A DNA stretch of 64,000 nt from Bacillota bacterium (lineage in GTDB: Bacteria > Bacillota > Clostridia > Acetivibrionales > DSM-2933): contig JAEYYB010000171.1 in NCBI GenBank assembly GCA_023430975.1, positions 20,781 through 84,780 of the forward strand. Direction: 5' to 3'. Positions 20,701-27,985 of the stretch are shown here, piece after piece. A program made the position numbers and the translations under genes. Under the pieces are notes generated by a model. It searched no databases. It saw only the letters and a program-made list of their open reading frames with translations, and was not told where the DNA came from. Each line of letters starts with the position of its first letter. Position 1 is the stretch's first letter.

Positions 20701-23092
20701 AAACATCCTGGTAATAGGAGATAATTTCCATACAGTAAGAATAATTTCTGAATATTTTAAAAGAATCTCTTCAAGTGTCAGTGAATTTGTGTTTGAAAAG
20801 TGTATGGATTCAAGTGAACTTGATAAAAAGGTAAATGATTGCAAAGATGCAATAAAAAATATACAGGTTATTATTGACTGCGGTCATTTAAGTGAAATCT
20901 ATGAATTTCATACCCTTACCTACGAAACAGAAAAGGAAATTCTTAAATTAAATAGTTTAACAAGGTTTGTATTTTACAAAAGACTTTTACAAATAGTAGC
21001 AGATACGGAATTAAGGATACTGTGTACAGTTTCTATGGATGGATGTTTTGGTTTTGCAGGCAGCGGTGATTTGAATATTGATCCCTATTATGGTGCTTTA
21101 GCTGGATTTTATAAAGGGCTTAGAAAAGAGATTGAAAAATCCAAAGTAAAAATAGTTGATTTGGGAAATAACAATGGAATTGGTGAAGATGTGTTGAGTG
21201 TCCTTAAATGTGAATTGGAGGAAGGCTATAAGAGTTATGAGATCGGATATATAGATAATGAGAGAATGACTTTAAAGCTTGATAATGTGGATCGTAAAGA
21301 ATTGATTCCAATTGAAAAATTTATTTTCCATCATTTTGTGATAACAGGGGGTGGTAATGGAATTACTGCAGGAATTGTGCTTGAACTTTCCAAAAAGGTT
21401 AATGTTAAGTTGACAATACTTGGAAGAACTGTATTGCCGCAAGATATTGAGGAAATTTCGAAACTCGATATAAATTCTTTGGAACAAAAAAAGATTCAAA
21501 TATATGCCGGACTTAAAAAGGAAGGTAAGAAAGCGACTCCTGCCGAGGTTGAAAAAGAGTATAACAAATTGACTAAAGCAATTTCGGTGTACAATCTTTT
21601 AAATGAGGTGAGGAAAAACGGCTGTCAGGTGCGTTACATCAGTTGTGATGTAAAGGAACATGAAAGTTTGAAAACAGCACTTAATGATGCAATTAATGAT
21701 TTTGGACCGATAAATGTTGTAATTCATGGTGCAGGAATAGAAAAAAGCAGGCTTATAAAGCAGAAGACTAAGGAAGAATTTGAAGAAATTTTTGAGGTTA
21801 AAGCCAATGGATTGTGCAATCTTTATAGGTTGATAGATAAAAAAGAGTTAAAAGTTCTGATAGCATTTTCGTCCATATCAGGCAGATTTGGGAATGAAGC
21901 TCAGTTGGATTACTGCTCTGCCAACAATTTTTTAAGCAGTTTCATGTCAATGGTTAAAGTGAAAAACAAGGGTATCAGGGCAATAAGTATTTCCTGGTCA
22001 GGATGGAAGGACGTAGGAATGGCTTGGAGGAATGAGTATGTTAAAGAAAATTCTGAGGAGATGGGACTTCACTTGATTGAACCCGAAAGAGGGATCAGTG
22101 AATTTTTAAAGATACTGACTGGTAATATAAATCAAGATGAAATTGTTATAAGCAAAGGACTAAGTTTCTTTGTAGGGCTGAAAAAATGGCATGGAATAAA
22201 GAATGAAACACCTCTTATAGATTGGGTAAGTAAGAAAGATGGAGAAATAAAGAATATATATAAGGTTCTTTCGGTTAAGGGGGACCCAATTGTAAACCAT
22301 CATAGGTTGGGTAAAACTCCAATTATGCCTGCTGTAGGTTTTATGGAAATAGGAGCTCAGGCACATAGTCTTTTGTTTGGGAAAAATCAGCATTATTGCT
22401 TTAAAAATCTGAAGTTTGAAAATCCATTAAAGCTTTTTAATGAAAAACCCCAGGAAATTATAATAAAGCCTGAAATAACAACAGGTGATCTGATTAAAAC
22501 TACATTTTACAATTACTTTAAACCAAAGATTGGAGACGGCAAGTTTGTTGAGCTAAACAGTATGAGTGTATCACCGATTGTGGAAGACTACGAGTATTTG
22601 CATGAAATTAAAAGTATTGAAACAAATGATATGGTAGAGCTCAATTTGAAGGATACACTCGAAAATTTGTCAAAAAAGCTTAATAATGCAATAATATTAG
22701 GACCTTTGTTCATGGATGAAAAGGCCTCAAAAATAAATACATTCAAATATAATGAACTAGGAGCAATATTGACAGTTGCATTATCAGAGGAACAGATTAA
22801 CAATAAAAAATACAACCTTGATAGTTTACTCATAAACCCGGCTTTTGCAGATTCTTTGATGCAATCCTGCGGAATTCATGCCTCTGCAGGCACCAATGGG
22901 GTTTATTTGCCATGGCAGGTAGATGAATTCGGGATTGTAAATACACCCAAGGAACCGGGAATTTTTAAGGCATATGCAAAAAAAATCGGCGGCAATGAAA
23001 ATGAAAAAACATATGATGTCATACTGTACAATGATAAGAGAAAAGTTTGTTATTATGCAAAAAAAGTAACGTTTAAGAGAATATCACAATGA
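14714..23092 (+). CDS. Iterative type I polyketide/secondary-lipid synthase, KS-AT-KS-ACP3-KR-DH
   Basis: I place the start at ATG 14714, 8 nt after GGAGG; a TTG at 14699 would overlap that site. The product is 2792 residues. KS1 (about 5-480) has Cys220 (DAACAS), His354 (EAHGTGT) and His395 (NIGHL). AT (about 610-900) has Ser704 (GHSLGE) and His809 in HAFH, the malonyl-type signature. KS2 (about 985-1500) has Cys1249 (SAACSS), His1397 (SHET) and His1437 (TGHTLG). Three ACP-like domains follow, centred on 1648, 1784 and 1906. KR (about 2000-2470) has GGGNGI near 2212 and Tyr2400. A hot-dog DH (about 2490-2790) has His2530 and a DSLMQ motif. The order recalls PUFA (PfaA), heterocyst-glycolipid and enediyne synthases, which build long reduced or polyene chains from malonyl-CoA. 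Oddly, all three ACPs read GIDT instead of GxDS. Confidence 0.92.
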   Translation: MKKYSYPEERVAVVAMGCIMPDAMNIGALWNNILEKRVSIKEIPDHYFSKSVFYSPDIKGKISKDDKTYTKIAAVIDEIDFLDLGKKYRIPPAVSAYLDNNQKAAIYCADQTLNSLRSSLPKERTAVILSTGTPGLKFEKLIKRSFFAHLKSQILNHQLISKGSFPQIQDVLNDISNELLKDTQPITEDTTTGYLQNITAGRLSNIFDLWGPSYVVDAACASALTAISSSVSGLLNYEYDAVISGGVEVTLSEIPLTSFSGINALSPDGSYPFDSRANGFVIGLGGGTVVLKRLADALRDGDYIYSIVSGYGQGSDGKGKYIAAPSEDGQIRVIQSACKMSGYSVDTIEMLEAHGTGTIVGDVVEVSALKKAFGELGAKKENYCGLGSIKSNIGHLKNAAGIAGFIKASLALENKVLPASANISEINPKLQLEGSPFYVLRDNKKWEESPLHPRRANVSSYGFGGADYHVCLEEFRPEFLQKSYSFSGEGKNRNNSYIWADTKQGEEKEGKEEAVWFSGNSIEDVINAYKSFIYNGFEGSFEKAVYFNNLSACSQHDLRISICANSKNQLEDKWKMLEPYLEEMKINEANVLNLKGIYVGKNKKISSSEIALMFPGQGSQYPNMLKGLYETYPCVKAFYMKADAIWKSMYNSSVKDLIFGNDEELKDILKNTKNTHPAMFISNLGVSQLLIEAGIKADYMMGHSLGEITSLYAGEMIDLRSAIKIVGERGLSFDGIDENKRGGMLSVKEEAHKLAEIIKSKGFNVSIANINSSDQTVVGGEREEIKRFSEFLNQDGYKNTVLNVSHAFHTNMVSKAADSFYERIKDTKFNTPKFKMMACHLSDLYNNFKFDDKDMADVLREQILSPVRFADSILKLYNKGVRVFIEAGPSNVLTNLVKNILPDKDVKVINVNNKSKCPVEGFKQALAMLFAHGVDISYVPSNAVLGLQEEGQSTIVYKAEAKHEDVASIDSAIVKITNDQHNNTCYVGENKKESLVYSGVSVGLPGTFKKAFTDDNFQYLFDGKNMIELLTDEEAESILELNITKLIKREKDSVLKKITAINEVIHLQGKMGRIDMLNDYLIDEKILNEMTASVCAGVAAGFEAIKDAGIPLIREYRETTSGSVLPGRLVLPQEMQDSTGIIFASAHSQVESVISEVSRYTAAKYGTRFRKDILKFFEDIISKVSDYESKKIMADWFALHYSRLSNNPTESDVYEFNHDFLALLSSQANTRLAQFIGANGPNMYISAACSSTASAVTVAEDLIRAGHAKRMIVIGADITSGKNMLPWFAAAFSSIGALTDSDSLYDAAVPFDNRRSGMILGSGAVGLVIEKDSDVEKRGMNGICRIMGTHMFNAAGHQTRIDVKRHCVELDRFISKMENEYNLNRNALASKMVYCSHETYSHKNGGCSSMEKVALENTFGDKFKEIKVINTKGMTGHTLGASIEEAVSAKVLQYQKIPPIVNYKVPDPDLEGLNLSKGGNYEFEYVLRTVSAFGGNGNYHLLQKIAHGDERIVNRKAYQEWIEGICSKNAKLNVSGRLLVAEVQTDNELHDSNEPDIQKQNFVNTNNEIKKTSDLTVKISANTSNIKVSNNVADTPILSDAGVAEDNFEIDKEKIKNEILEIYSEITKYPKDMLEPSMELEADLGIDTVKQATIYSILTDKYKLALSDGQALSNYPTIGHIINLVLGKLGENNAIEEKQLKGNGKDNPVENECFEEVKQVKDQTGKRKIESTKIESTKIESVEIKSVPEDLETQILKLVSEITLYPVELLDKEMDMESDLGIDTVKQATILSIIRDKFQIPEESANNLSSYNTIGALIDYVKGYNKKLDGEISINAYQPLKDNNDMDNKKESSIINIIQNKKVQQEFKTGGNIGTEILNLISDVTQYPVEMLDDDMELEADLGIDTIKQATIISEISHRFNLDDNVKMNQSELKTIRSLINMVENIVLNFDCHMSMQSESLQTTDNKDLVDLELCVQYPVVVPENMGIKDYDLKEKNILVIGDNFHTVRIISEYFKRISSSVSEFVFEKCMDSSELDKKVNDCKDAIKNIQVIIDCGHLSEIYEFHTLTYETEKEILKLNSLTRFVFYKRLLQIVADTELRILCTVSMDGCFGFAGSGDLNIDPYYGALAGFYKGLRKEIEKSKVKIVDLGNNNGIGEDVLSVLKCELEEGYKSYEIGYIDNERMTLKLDNVDRKELIPIEKFIFHHFVITGGGNGITAGIVLELSKKVNVKLTILGRTVLPQDIEEISKLDINSLEQKKIQIYAGLKKEGKKATPAEVEKEYNKLTKAISVYNLLNEVRKNGCQVRYISCDVKEHESLKTALNDAINDFGPINVVIHGAGIEKSRLIKQKTKEEFEEIFEVKANGLCNLYRLIDKKELKVLIAFSSISGRFGNEAQLDYCSANNFLSSFMSMVKVKNKGIRAISISWSGWKDVGMAWRNEYVKENSEEMGLHLIEPERGISEFLKILTGNINQDEIVISKGLSFFVGLKKWHGIKNETPLIDWVSKKDGEIKNIYKVLSVKGDPIVNHHRLGKTPIMPAVGFMEIGAQAHSLLFGKNQHYCFKNLKFENPLKLFNEKPQEIIIKPEITTGDLIKTTFYNYFKPKIGDGKFVELNSMSVSPIVEDYEYLHEIKSIETNDMVELNLKDTLENLSKKLNNAIILGPLFMDEKASKINTFKYNELGAILTVALSEEQINNKKYNLDSLLINPAFADSLMQSCGIHASAGTNGVYLPWQVDEFGIVNTPKEPGIFKAYAKKIGGNENEKTYDVILYNDKRKVCYYAKKVTFKRISQ

Positions 23093-23805
23093 TCAAGCAC
23101 GGTATAACAAACATTCTTAAAACAGAATACATTATTAAAAATTCCCTTGATGTATTAAAAGATACTTATAAGTATGAGTTCTGTCTTGTGAATATGATTG
23201 AAATTGAAAGAAGACTGGAAGAGAAGGATTTAAACCTTCTCTCAGTCCTCTCAGATAAGGAGATGGATCATTTTTACAGTCTTAGGATTAAAAAGAATAG
23301 AATTCAGTGGGTTTCAGGAAGATATGCTGTCAAATCTGCTTTGTTTAAGTATAAGATGTCAGGATCAAGGCTTTTTGATCCTACTTGTATCGATGTGTTG
23401 AAAGGGGATGATTCTTCCCCTTACATACTGCAATATCCGGAATTGTGTGTTTCAATAACACATTCCTTTCCGTATTGCATTGGAATTGTATCAAAAAACA
23501 ATATAGGCGTGGATCTAGAAAGGATTGAAGAGCCGGATCCGTCACTAATTGAACATTTTTACAACATAAATGAGAAAGAAGACTTAAAATGCTTTAAAGG
23601 AGTGGAGTTTTCACAAAAAACAATGACTTATTGGACGAGGAAAGAGGCAGCTTCCAAGGTTTTTAAACTGGGAATGAAGATGGCCTTCAAAGGGCTTGAT
23701 ACATCAAAGGAGAAAGTTAGTTTCAATAATAGGAGTATAAAGTTCAATTCTGCTATTTGTCAAGACTTCTGCGTATCAATAGCATTTGAAGATGATATGT
23801 CTTGA
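23089..23805 (+). CDS. Sfp-type 4'-phosphopantetheinyl transferase
   Basis: This 238-residue protein has the three Sfp-family signatures: SITHS (about residue 125), IGVDLERI (Mg-binding Asp and Glu, about 145) and WTRKEAASKVFKLG (about 180-195). It transfers phosphopantetheine from CoA to a carrier-protein side chain. The start overlaps the PKS stop as ATGA, so the two are translationally coupled and the PKS carrier domains are the obvious substrate. That makes the missing Ser in those domains puzzling. No further gene follows before 24166. Confidence 0.93.
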   Translation: MIKHGITNILKTEYIIKNSLDVLKDTYKYEFCLVNMIEIERRLEEKDLNLLSVLSDKEMDHFYSLRIKKNRIQWVSGRYAVKSALFKYKMSGSRLFDPTCIDVLKGDDSSPYILQYPELCVSITHSFPYCIGIVSKNNIGVDLERIEEPDPSLIEHFYNINEKEDLKCFKGVEFSQKTMTYWTRKEAASKVFKLGMKMAFKGLDTSKEKVSFNNRSIKFNSAICQDFCVSIAFEDDMS

Positions 23806-23824
23806 GCTTTAAAAATGGTTTTTG

Positions 23825-23932
23825 AAAAGCAATATTCATTTTACATTTCAATCATACCTTAGCAAAAACACTTAATACATGTGTAATTTGCGATATAGAA
23901 AAGTAAATGATTAATTGCTTTTTATTTTTTGG
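23825..23932. repeat. Degenerate family A element
   Basis: The ends form an inverted repeat (AAAGCAATATTCATTTTAC paired with GTAAATGATTAATTGCTTT), and the right half keeps TTGCGATATAGAAAAGTAAATG as in the full copies. The interior is diverged, so it is an older insertion. Confidence 0.65.
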
Positions 23933-24009
23933 CAATAATAATAATAAATAACTTAAATAACAAAACTTTTATTTATATGTAAAAGATTATTCGCTTTTCA
24001 TTTAGAATT

Positions 24010-24045
24010 AAAATTGCTAAGAAAATTGCTAAGAAAATTGCTAAG
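24010..24045. repeat. Three tandem copies of a 12-bp unit
   Basis: The unit AAAATTGCTAAG is repeated three times without change and followed by AAAATTTT, about 30 bp upstream of the promoter -35 box. It could be a binding site array or simple slippage. Confidence 0.85.
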
Positions 24046-24074
24046 AAAATTTTGGGAATTTGGGAAAAAGTTTA

Positions 24075-24103
24075 TTGCATTATAGTTTTATTTGATATAT
24101 AAT
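24075..24103 (+). promoter_or_regulatory. Sigma-A promoter of the transcarboxylase operon
   Basis: TTGCAT (24075-24080) and TATAAT (24098-24103) are separated by exactly 17 bp, about 60 bp upstream of the first start codon. This is the best promoter match noted in the window. Confidence 0.75.
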
Positions 24104-24165
24104 TTTATAAATAGTACCAGGTAATAATAGTTTATAATAATTAATGATTATGGGGTGGTAATTTA

Positions 24166-25716
24166 ATGGCAAATATAGACAAAATAAATGAGCTCCATGC
24201 GAAAAAGGAAAGTATCAGTCTTGGCGGAGGTGCCGACAAGATTGCAAAACAGCATGAAAGCGGAAAAATGACTGCAAGAGAAAGATTAAATGTACTTTTT
24301 GATGAAAACAGCTTTGTTGAAATTGATGCATTTGTTGAGACTAGAAGCATTGAGTTTGGTATGCAGAAAAAAAAGGTGCCTGGCGATGGGGTTGTAACCG
24401 GATATGGTACGGTTAACGGTCGTCTGGTGTTTGTTTCCTCACAGGACTTTACAGTTATAGGCGGTTCTTTGGGAGAAATGCATGCCAAGAAAATAACAAA
24501 AGTTATGGATATGGCAATGAAAATGGGAGCACCATTTTTAAGTATCAACGACTCGGGTGGTGCCAGAATTGAAGAAGGTATAGACTCACTAAGCGGTTTT
24601 GGAGATATTTTCTTCAGAAATACCCTTGCATCTGGAGTTATTCCCCAGATATCTGTCATTATGGGACCATGTGCAGGTGGTGCAGTTTATTCTCCAGCAA
24701 TAACAGATTTTATATTCATGGTTGAGAAGACCAGCCAGATGTTTATTACAGGCCCGCAGGTTATAAAAGCTGTTACAGGCGAAGACGTTAGCTTTGAAAA
24801 GCTCGGCGGAGCAGATACACATAACTCCACAAGCGGTGTTGCTCACTTTAAGAGCAACAGCGAATTGGAATGTATAGAGGAAATAAAGAGGCTTATAGGA
24901 TTCCTGCCTGATAATAACCTTTCCGATACACCATATGAGCCAAAAGGTGACGATTTAAACAGGATTGACGAAGAATTGAACGAGATAATTCCTGAAGGAG
25001 CCAACAAGCCTTATGACATGTTGGATGTTATAACAAAGATCGTTGATAACGGAGATTTTCTTGAGATACAAAAGCATTTTGCAAAAAACATCATTATAGG
25101 ATTGGGTAGATTGAACGGCGGTACTGTCGGTATAGTAGCAAACCAGCCAAAATTCATGGCAGGGGCATTAGATGTTAATTCTTCCGATAAGGCAGCACGT
25201 TTTGTACGTTTCTGCGATGCCTTCAATATTCCTGTGATAACTTTTACCGATGTTCCAGGTTATCTTCCAGGAGTAGGACAGGAGCATAACGGTGTTATCA
25301 GACACGGTGCAAAGCTTCTTTACTCCTTCTCCGAAGCTACAGTTCCAAAGATAAATGTAATATTGAGAAAAGCTTATGGCGGTGCTTATATAGCTATGAA
25401 CAGCAAGCATTTGGGTGCAGATATGGTATTGGCATGGCCAAGTGCTGAAATAGCTGTTATGGGTCCTGATGGTGCTGCAAATATAATATTCAGAAAAGAA
25501 ATTCAATCTGCAGAGAACCCTGTTGAAGCAAGAACAGCAAAGATTGAAGAATATAGGAGCAAGTTCTCAAACCCTTATGTTGCTGCATCAAGGGGATATG
25601 TTGATGATGTTATTGAACCTGCAACAACAAGGATAAGACTTATAAATGCACTTGAAATGCTTTCAAGCAAGCGTGAGAACAGACCTGCCAAAAAGCATGG
25701 AAACATTCCTCTTTAA
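24166..25716 (+). CDS. Acyl-CoA carboxyltransferase (12S / MmdA-type) subunit
   Basis: This 516-residue protein is full length for the propionyl-/methylmalonyl-CoA carboxyltransferase family. The N-terminal half has the crotonase-like core (TARERLNVLFD, GGSLGEMHAKK, NDSGGARI, GPCAGGAVYSP). The C-terminal half has FTDVPGYLPG, LRKAYGGAYIAM and the closing MGPDGAANI-IF segment. It moves carboxyl between biotin on the carrier protein and an acyl-CoA. With the downstream carrier and 5S-like subunit it forms a set that can exchange carboxyl between oxaloacetate/pyruvate and acyl-CoA/malonyl- or methylmalonyl-CoA. The true acyl-CoA substrate cannot be told by eye. A GGGGTGG ribosome site precedes the ATG, and it is the first gene of a four-gene operon. 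Confidence 0.93.
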   Translation: MANIDKINELHAKKESISLGGGADKIAKQHESGKMTARERLNVLFDENSFVEIDAFVETRSIEFGMQKKKVPGDGVVTGYGTVNGRLVFVSSQDFTVIGGSLGEMHAKKITKVMDMAMKMGAPFLSINDSGGARIEEGIDSLSGFGDIFFRNTLASGVIPQISVIMGPCAGGAVYSPAITDFIFMVEKTSQMFITGPQVIKAVTGEDVSFEKLGGADTHNSTSGVAHFKSNSELECIEEIKRLIGFLPDNNLSDTPYEPKGDDLNRIDEELNEIIPEGANKPYDMLDVITKIVDNGDFLEIQKHFAKNIIIGLGRLNGGTVGIVANQPKFMAGALDVNSSDKAARFVRFCDAFNIPVITFTDVPGYLPGVGQEHNGVIRHGAKLLYSFSEATVPKINVILRKAYGGAYIAMNSKHLGADMVLAWPSAEIAVMGPDGAANIIFRKEIQSAENPVEARTAKIEEYRSKFSNPYVAASRGYVDDVIEPATTRIRLINALEMLSSKRENRPAKKHGNIPL

Positions 25717-25721
25717 TAAGG

Positions 25722-25762
25722 AATGACTAAAATTTATAGCGGAAGTTATATTCTTAGTCATT
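25722..25762. repeat. Short inverted repeat inside the operon (family B-like fragment)
   Basis: A perfect 9-bp inverted repeat (AATGACTAA / TTAGTCATT) flanks 23 bp containing GCGGAAGTTATATTC. That segment resembles an end of family B copies. It lies between the carboxyltransferase and the small gamma-like gene. Confidence 0.5.
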
Positions 25763-25803
25763 ACAAAGGAAACCTGTCGTAAGACATTAAACAGGAGTAG
25801 ATT

Positions 25804-25992
25804 ATGGCAAATAAGAAAATTAACAAAATAGATGATGAAATAGTGGCGGTAATATCTGCTGCTATTGCACAAATGGATACAAGAGAAGGCTATAGGCTTG
25901 TCGTAAGAAATATAGCCAGGGTTCCGACCACATCGCCGGCTTGGAGCACTATGGGAAGAACTGAAAGGTTAGCTAGAAAGCTTAATACGTAA
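25804..25992 (+). CDS. Small soluble OadG/gamma-like subunit of the transcarboxylase
   Basis: This 62-residue protein has a strong AGGAG site before its ATG. It matches the style of the cytosolic tail of oxaloacetate/methylmalonyl-CoA decarboxylase gamma subunits: an IVAVISAAIAQM helix, then a basic stretch with PAWSTMGR. It lacks the N-terminal membrane helix of true OadG, so it is probably a soluble assembly factor holding carrier and carboxyltransferases together. No beta subunit (Na+ pump) is present. The assignment rests on motif resemblance and operon position. Confidence 0.65.
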   Translation: MANKKINKIDDEIVAVISAAIAQMDTREGYRLVVRNIARVPTTSPAWSTMGRTERLARKLNT

Positions 25993-26015
25993 CATTAGAC
26001 GGGAGGATAAATAAT

Positions 26016-26414
26016 ATGAAAAAATATATGATAAAGGTTAATGGAAACCAGTATGAGGTTGAAGTAGAAGAAGTAAAGGTTGAATCAGCAGCTCCTTCAG
26101 TAGCACCTGTGAAGGCAGCATCTGTAGCAGCACCTGCTGCGGCACCGGCGGCAACTCCAGCAGCGGCAGCTCCAAAGAAAGACACTGCTGTTCCCCAGGG
26201 AGCAACAACTGTAAACGCTCCAATGCCTGGAACAATTCTTAAGGTGAATGTTAATGCAGGGGATACAGTTAAAAAGGGTCAGGTACTTTTGATACTTGAA
26301 GCTATGAAAATGGAAAATGAAATTACAGCACCACAGGACGGAACAGTAGCTTCCGTTAATGTCGGAAAGGGTACAGCAGTAAGTGCCGGAGACGTTATGG
26401 TTTCCATATCCTAA
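26016..26414 (+). CDS. Biotin carboxyl carrier protein (1.3S-type)
   Basis: In this 132-residue protein an N-terminal KYMIKVNGNQYEVEVEEV strand region is followed by an Ala/Pro-rich flexible linker (about 30-60). The biotinyl/lipoyl domain (62-132) has the biotinylated Lys in EAMKMEN (about residue 98). GGGAGG precedes the ATG. It shuttles carboxybiotin between the two carboxyltransferase subunits encoded on either side. The linker allows the swing, as in other 1.3S or BCCP proteins. Confidence 0.95.
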   Translation: MKKYMIKVNGNQYEVEVEEVKVESAAPSVAPVKAASVAAPAAAPAATPAAAAPKKDTAVPQGATTVNAPMPGTILKVNVNAGDTVKKGQVLLILEAMKMENEITAPQDGTVASVNVGKGTAVSAGDVMVSIS

Positions 26415-26471
26415 TAGCATTTGTGAAAGAATGAATTATACCTAAATAGATTTGAGGAAGGTTGGTGTCAT

Positions 26472-27866
26472 ATGCCGAAGGTTGGTATTACGGAAACGGT
26501 TTTAAGGGATGCTCATCAATCCCTTATAGCAACCAGAATGAAAATTGATGATATGCTTCCTATATTGGAGAAATTGGATAGTGTTGGCTACCACTCCCTT
26601 GAGGCATGGGGAGGAGCAACTTTCGATGCTTGCTTAAGGTTCCTTGACGAGGATCCATGGGAAAGGCTTAGAAAAATCAGGAGCAAAACTAAAACTAAGC
26701 TTCAAATGCTTTTGAGAGGCCAGAACATATTAGCATATAAGAATTTTGCAGATGATGTTGTTGAATATTTTGTACAGAAGTCCATTGCAAACGGTATTGA
26801 TATACTTAGAATATTTGATGCATTGAATGATCCGAGAAATATTGAAACAGCCATAAAGGCTTGTAAAAAGGAAGGCGGTCATGCACAGGGAACTGTTTGC
26901 TATACAATAAGTCCTGTTCACAGCCTCCAGCATTTTGTAAATGATGCAAAGCAGTTGGTGGAAATGGGAAGCGATTCCATATGCATAAAGGATATGGCAG
27001 GCCTTTTGACTCCATATGCAGCATTTGAGCTGGTAAAAGCAATCAAGGAAAATGTGAAGGTGCCTGTGCAGCTTCATACCCATTATACAAGCGGAGTGGG
27101 TTCAATGACATACCTTAAGGCTATAGAAGCCGGTGTTGACGTAGTTGATTGTGCTATATCACCAATGGCCCTTGGTACTTCACAACCTGCAACAGAACCT
27201 CTTGTAGCGACTTTGAAAAATACTCCCTTTGATACAGGCCTTGATTTGGGCTTGTTGAGTGAAATTGCAGAATACTTCAGACCAATAAAGGATAAGTATT
27301 TGGAAAGTGGACTACTGGATGTCAAGGTTATGGGAGTAGATGTAAATGCACTTATTTATCAGGTTCCCGGAGGAATGCTCTCCAATCTGGTATCCCAGCT
27401 TAAACAGTCCAATGCTGTTGACAAATATGAGGAAGTGTTAAAAGAAGTGCCTAGAGTGAGGGAAGACTTCGGTTATCCTCCGCTTGTAACACCTACCAGC
27501 CAGATCGTTGGAACACAGGCTGTTTTAAATGTACTTATGGGTGAAAGATACAAGATGGTTCCTAAGGAATCAAAAGCACTGGTTAAGGGCGAATACGGCA
27601 AGACTCCTGCACCAATACCGGAGGAAATAACCCAAAAGATATTGGGAGACGAGAAGCCAATTACATGTAGGCCTGCTGATTTGTTATCACCTGAACTTGA
27701 CGGAATAAGAGATCAGATGAAGGAATATTTGGAGCAGGAAGAAGATGTATTGTCATATGCTTTGTTCCCACAAGTGGCAGAGAATTTCTTCAAGCTGCGT
27801 CAAGCCGGTAAATATGGTATTGACAGCAATTTGGTAGATTATAAAGACAAGGTTCATCCTGTATAA
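26472..27866 (+). CDS. Oxaloacetate/pyruvate carboxyltransferase alpha subunit (OadA / 5S-type)
   Basis: This 464-residue protein is a TIM-barrel carboxyltransferase. It shows the N-terminal metal-site motif LRDAHQS, the biotin-facing RGQN, the carbamylated Lys region CIKDMAG, the metal-binding HTH in LHTHYTSG, and a conserved-carboxylase C-terminal domain ending near DKVHPV. It lacks a C-terminal biotin domain, which the preceding gene supplies. It removes carboxyl from oxaloacetate, or forms it from pyruvate, via carrier-bound biotin. GAGGAAGG precedes the ATG, and a strong terminator follows 54 bp after the stop, closing the operon. With no membrane beta subunit nearby I favour a soluble transcarboxylase over a Na+-pumping decarboxylase. 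Confidence 0.93.
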   Translation: MPKVGITETVLRDAHQSLIATRMKIDDMLPILEKLDSVGYHSLEAWGGATFDACLRFLDEDPWERLRKIRSKTKTKLQMLLRGQNILAYKNFADDVVEYFVQKSIANGIDILRIFDALNDPRNIETAIKACKKEGGHAQGTVCYTISPVHSLQHFVNDAKQLVEMGSDSICIKDMAGLLTPYAAFELVKAIKENVKVPVQLHTHYTSGVGSMTYLKAIEAGVDVVDCAISPMALGTSQPATEPLVATLKNTPFDTGLDLGLLSEIAEYFRPIKDKYLESGLLDVKVMGVDVNALIYQVPGGMLSNLVSQLKQSNAVDKYEEVLKEVPRVREDFGYPPLVTPTSQIVGTQAVLNVLMGERYKMVPKESKALVKGEYGKTPAPIPEEITQKILGDEKPITCRPADLLSPELDGIRDQMKEYLEQEEDVLSYALFPQVAENFFKLRQAGKYGIDSNLVDYKDKVHPV

Positions 27867-27919
27867 GGGTTTGAAATTCTAAAAATATATGTAAAATAAT
27901 TATTGCAAAACATATAGAT

Positions 27920-27965
27920 AAAGACACGGCAATTTGGTGGTTTACCATATTGCCGTGTCTTTTTT
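27920..27965 (+). terminator. Rho-independent terminator of the transcarboxylase operon
   Basis: A perfect 13-bp stem (AAAGACACGGCAA / TTGCCGTGTCTTT, 27920-27932 with 27950-27962) is followed by TTT. The A-run on the other side could also help termination of the convergent minus-strand gene. Confidence 0.92.
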
Positions 27966-27985
27966 ATGGAGTATTGCCAATACTA

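Larger units (their letters stand above)
23806..24165. other. Intergenic region with decayed family A elements and the transcarboxylase promoter
   Basis: About 360 bp without a gene. It holds a degenerate family A element (23825-23932), a further right-end fragment (about 23970-24003), a 12-bp triple repeat (24010-24045) and a sigma-A promoter (24075-24103). I see no classic terminator for the PKS operon; the decayed element may serve as one. Confidence 0.7.

Noticed and set aside
24166..27866. Na+-pumping oxaloacetate or methylmalonyl-CoA decarboxylase
   Set aside because: No multi-spanning beta subunit is encoded nearby, and the gamma-like protein lacks its membrane helix.
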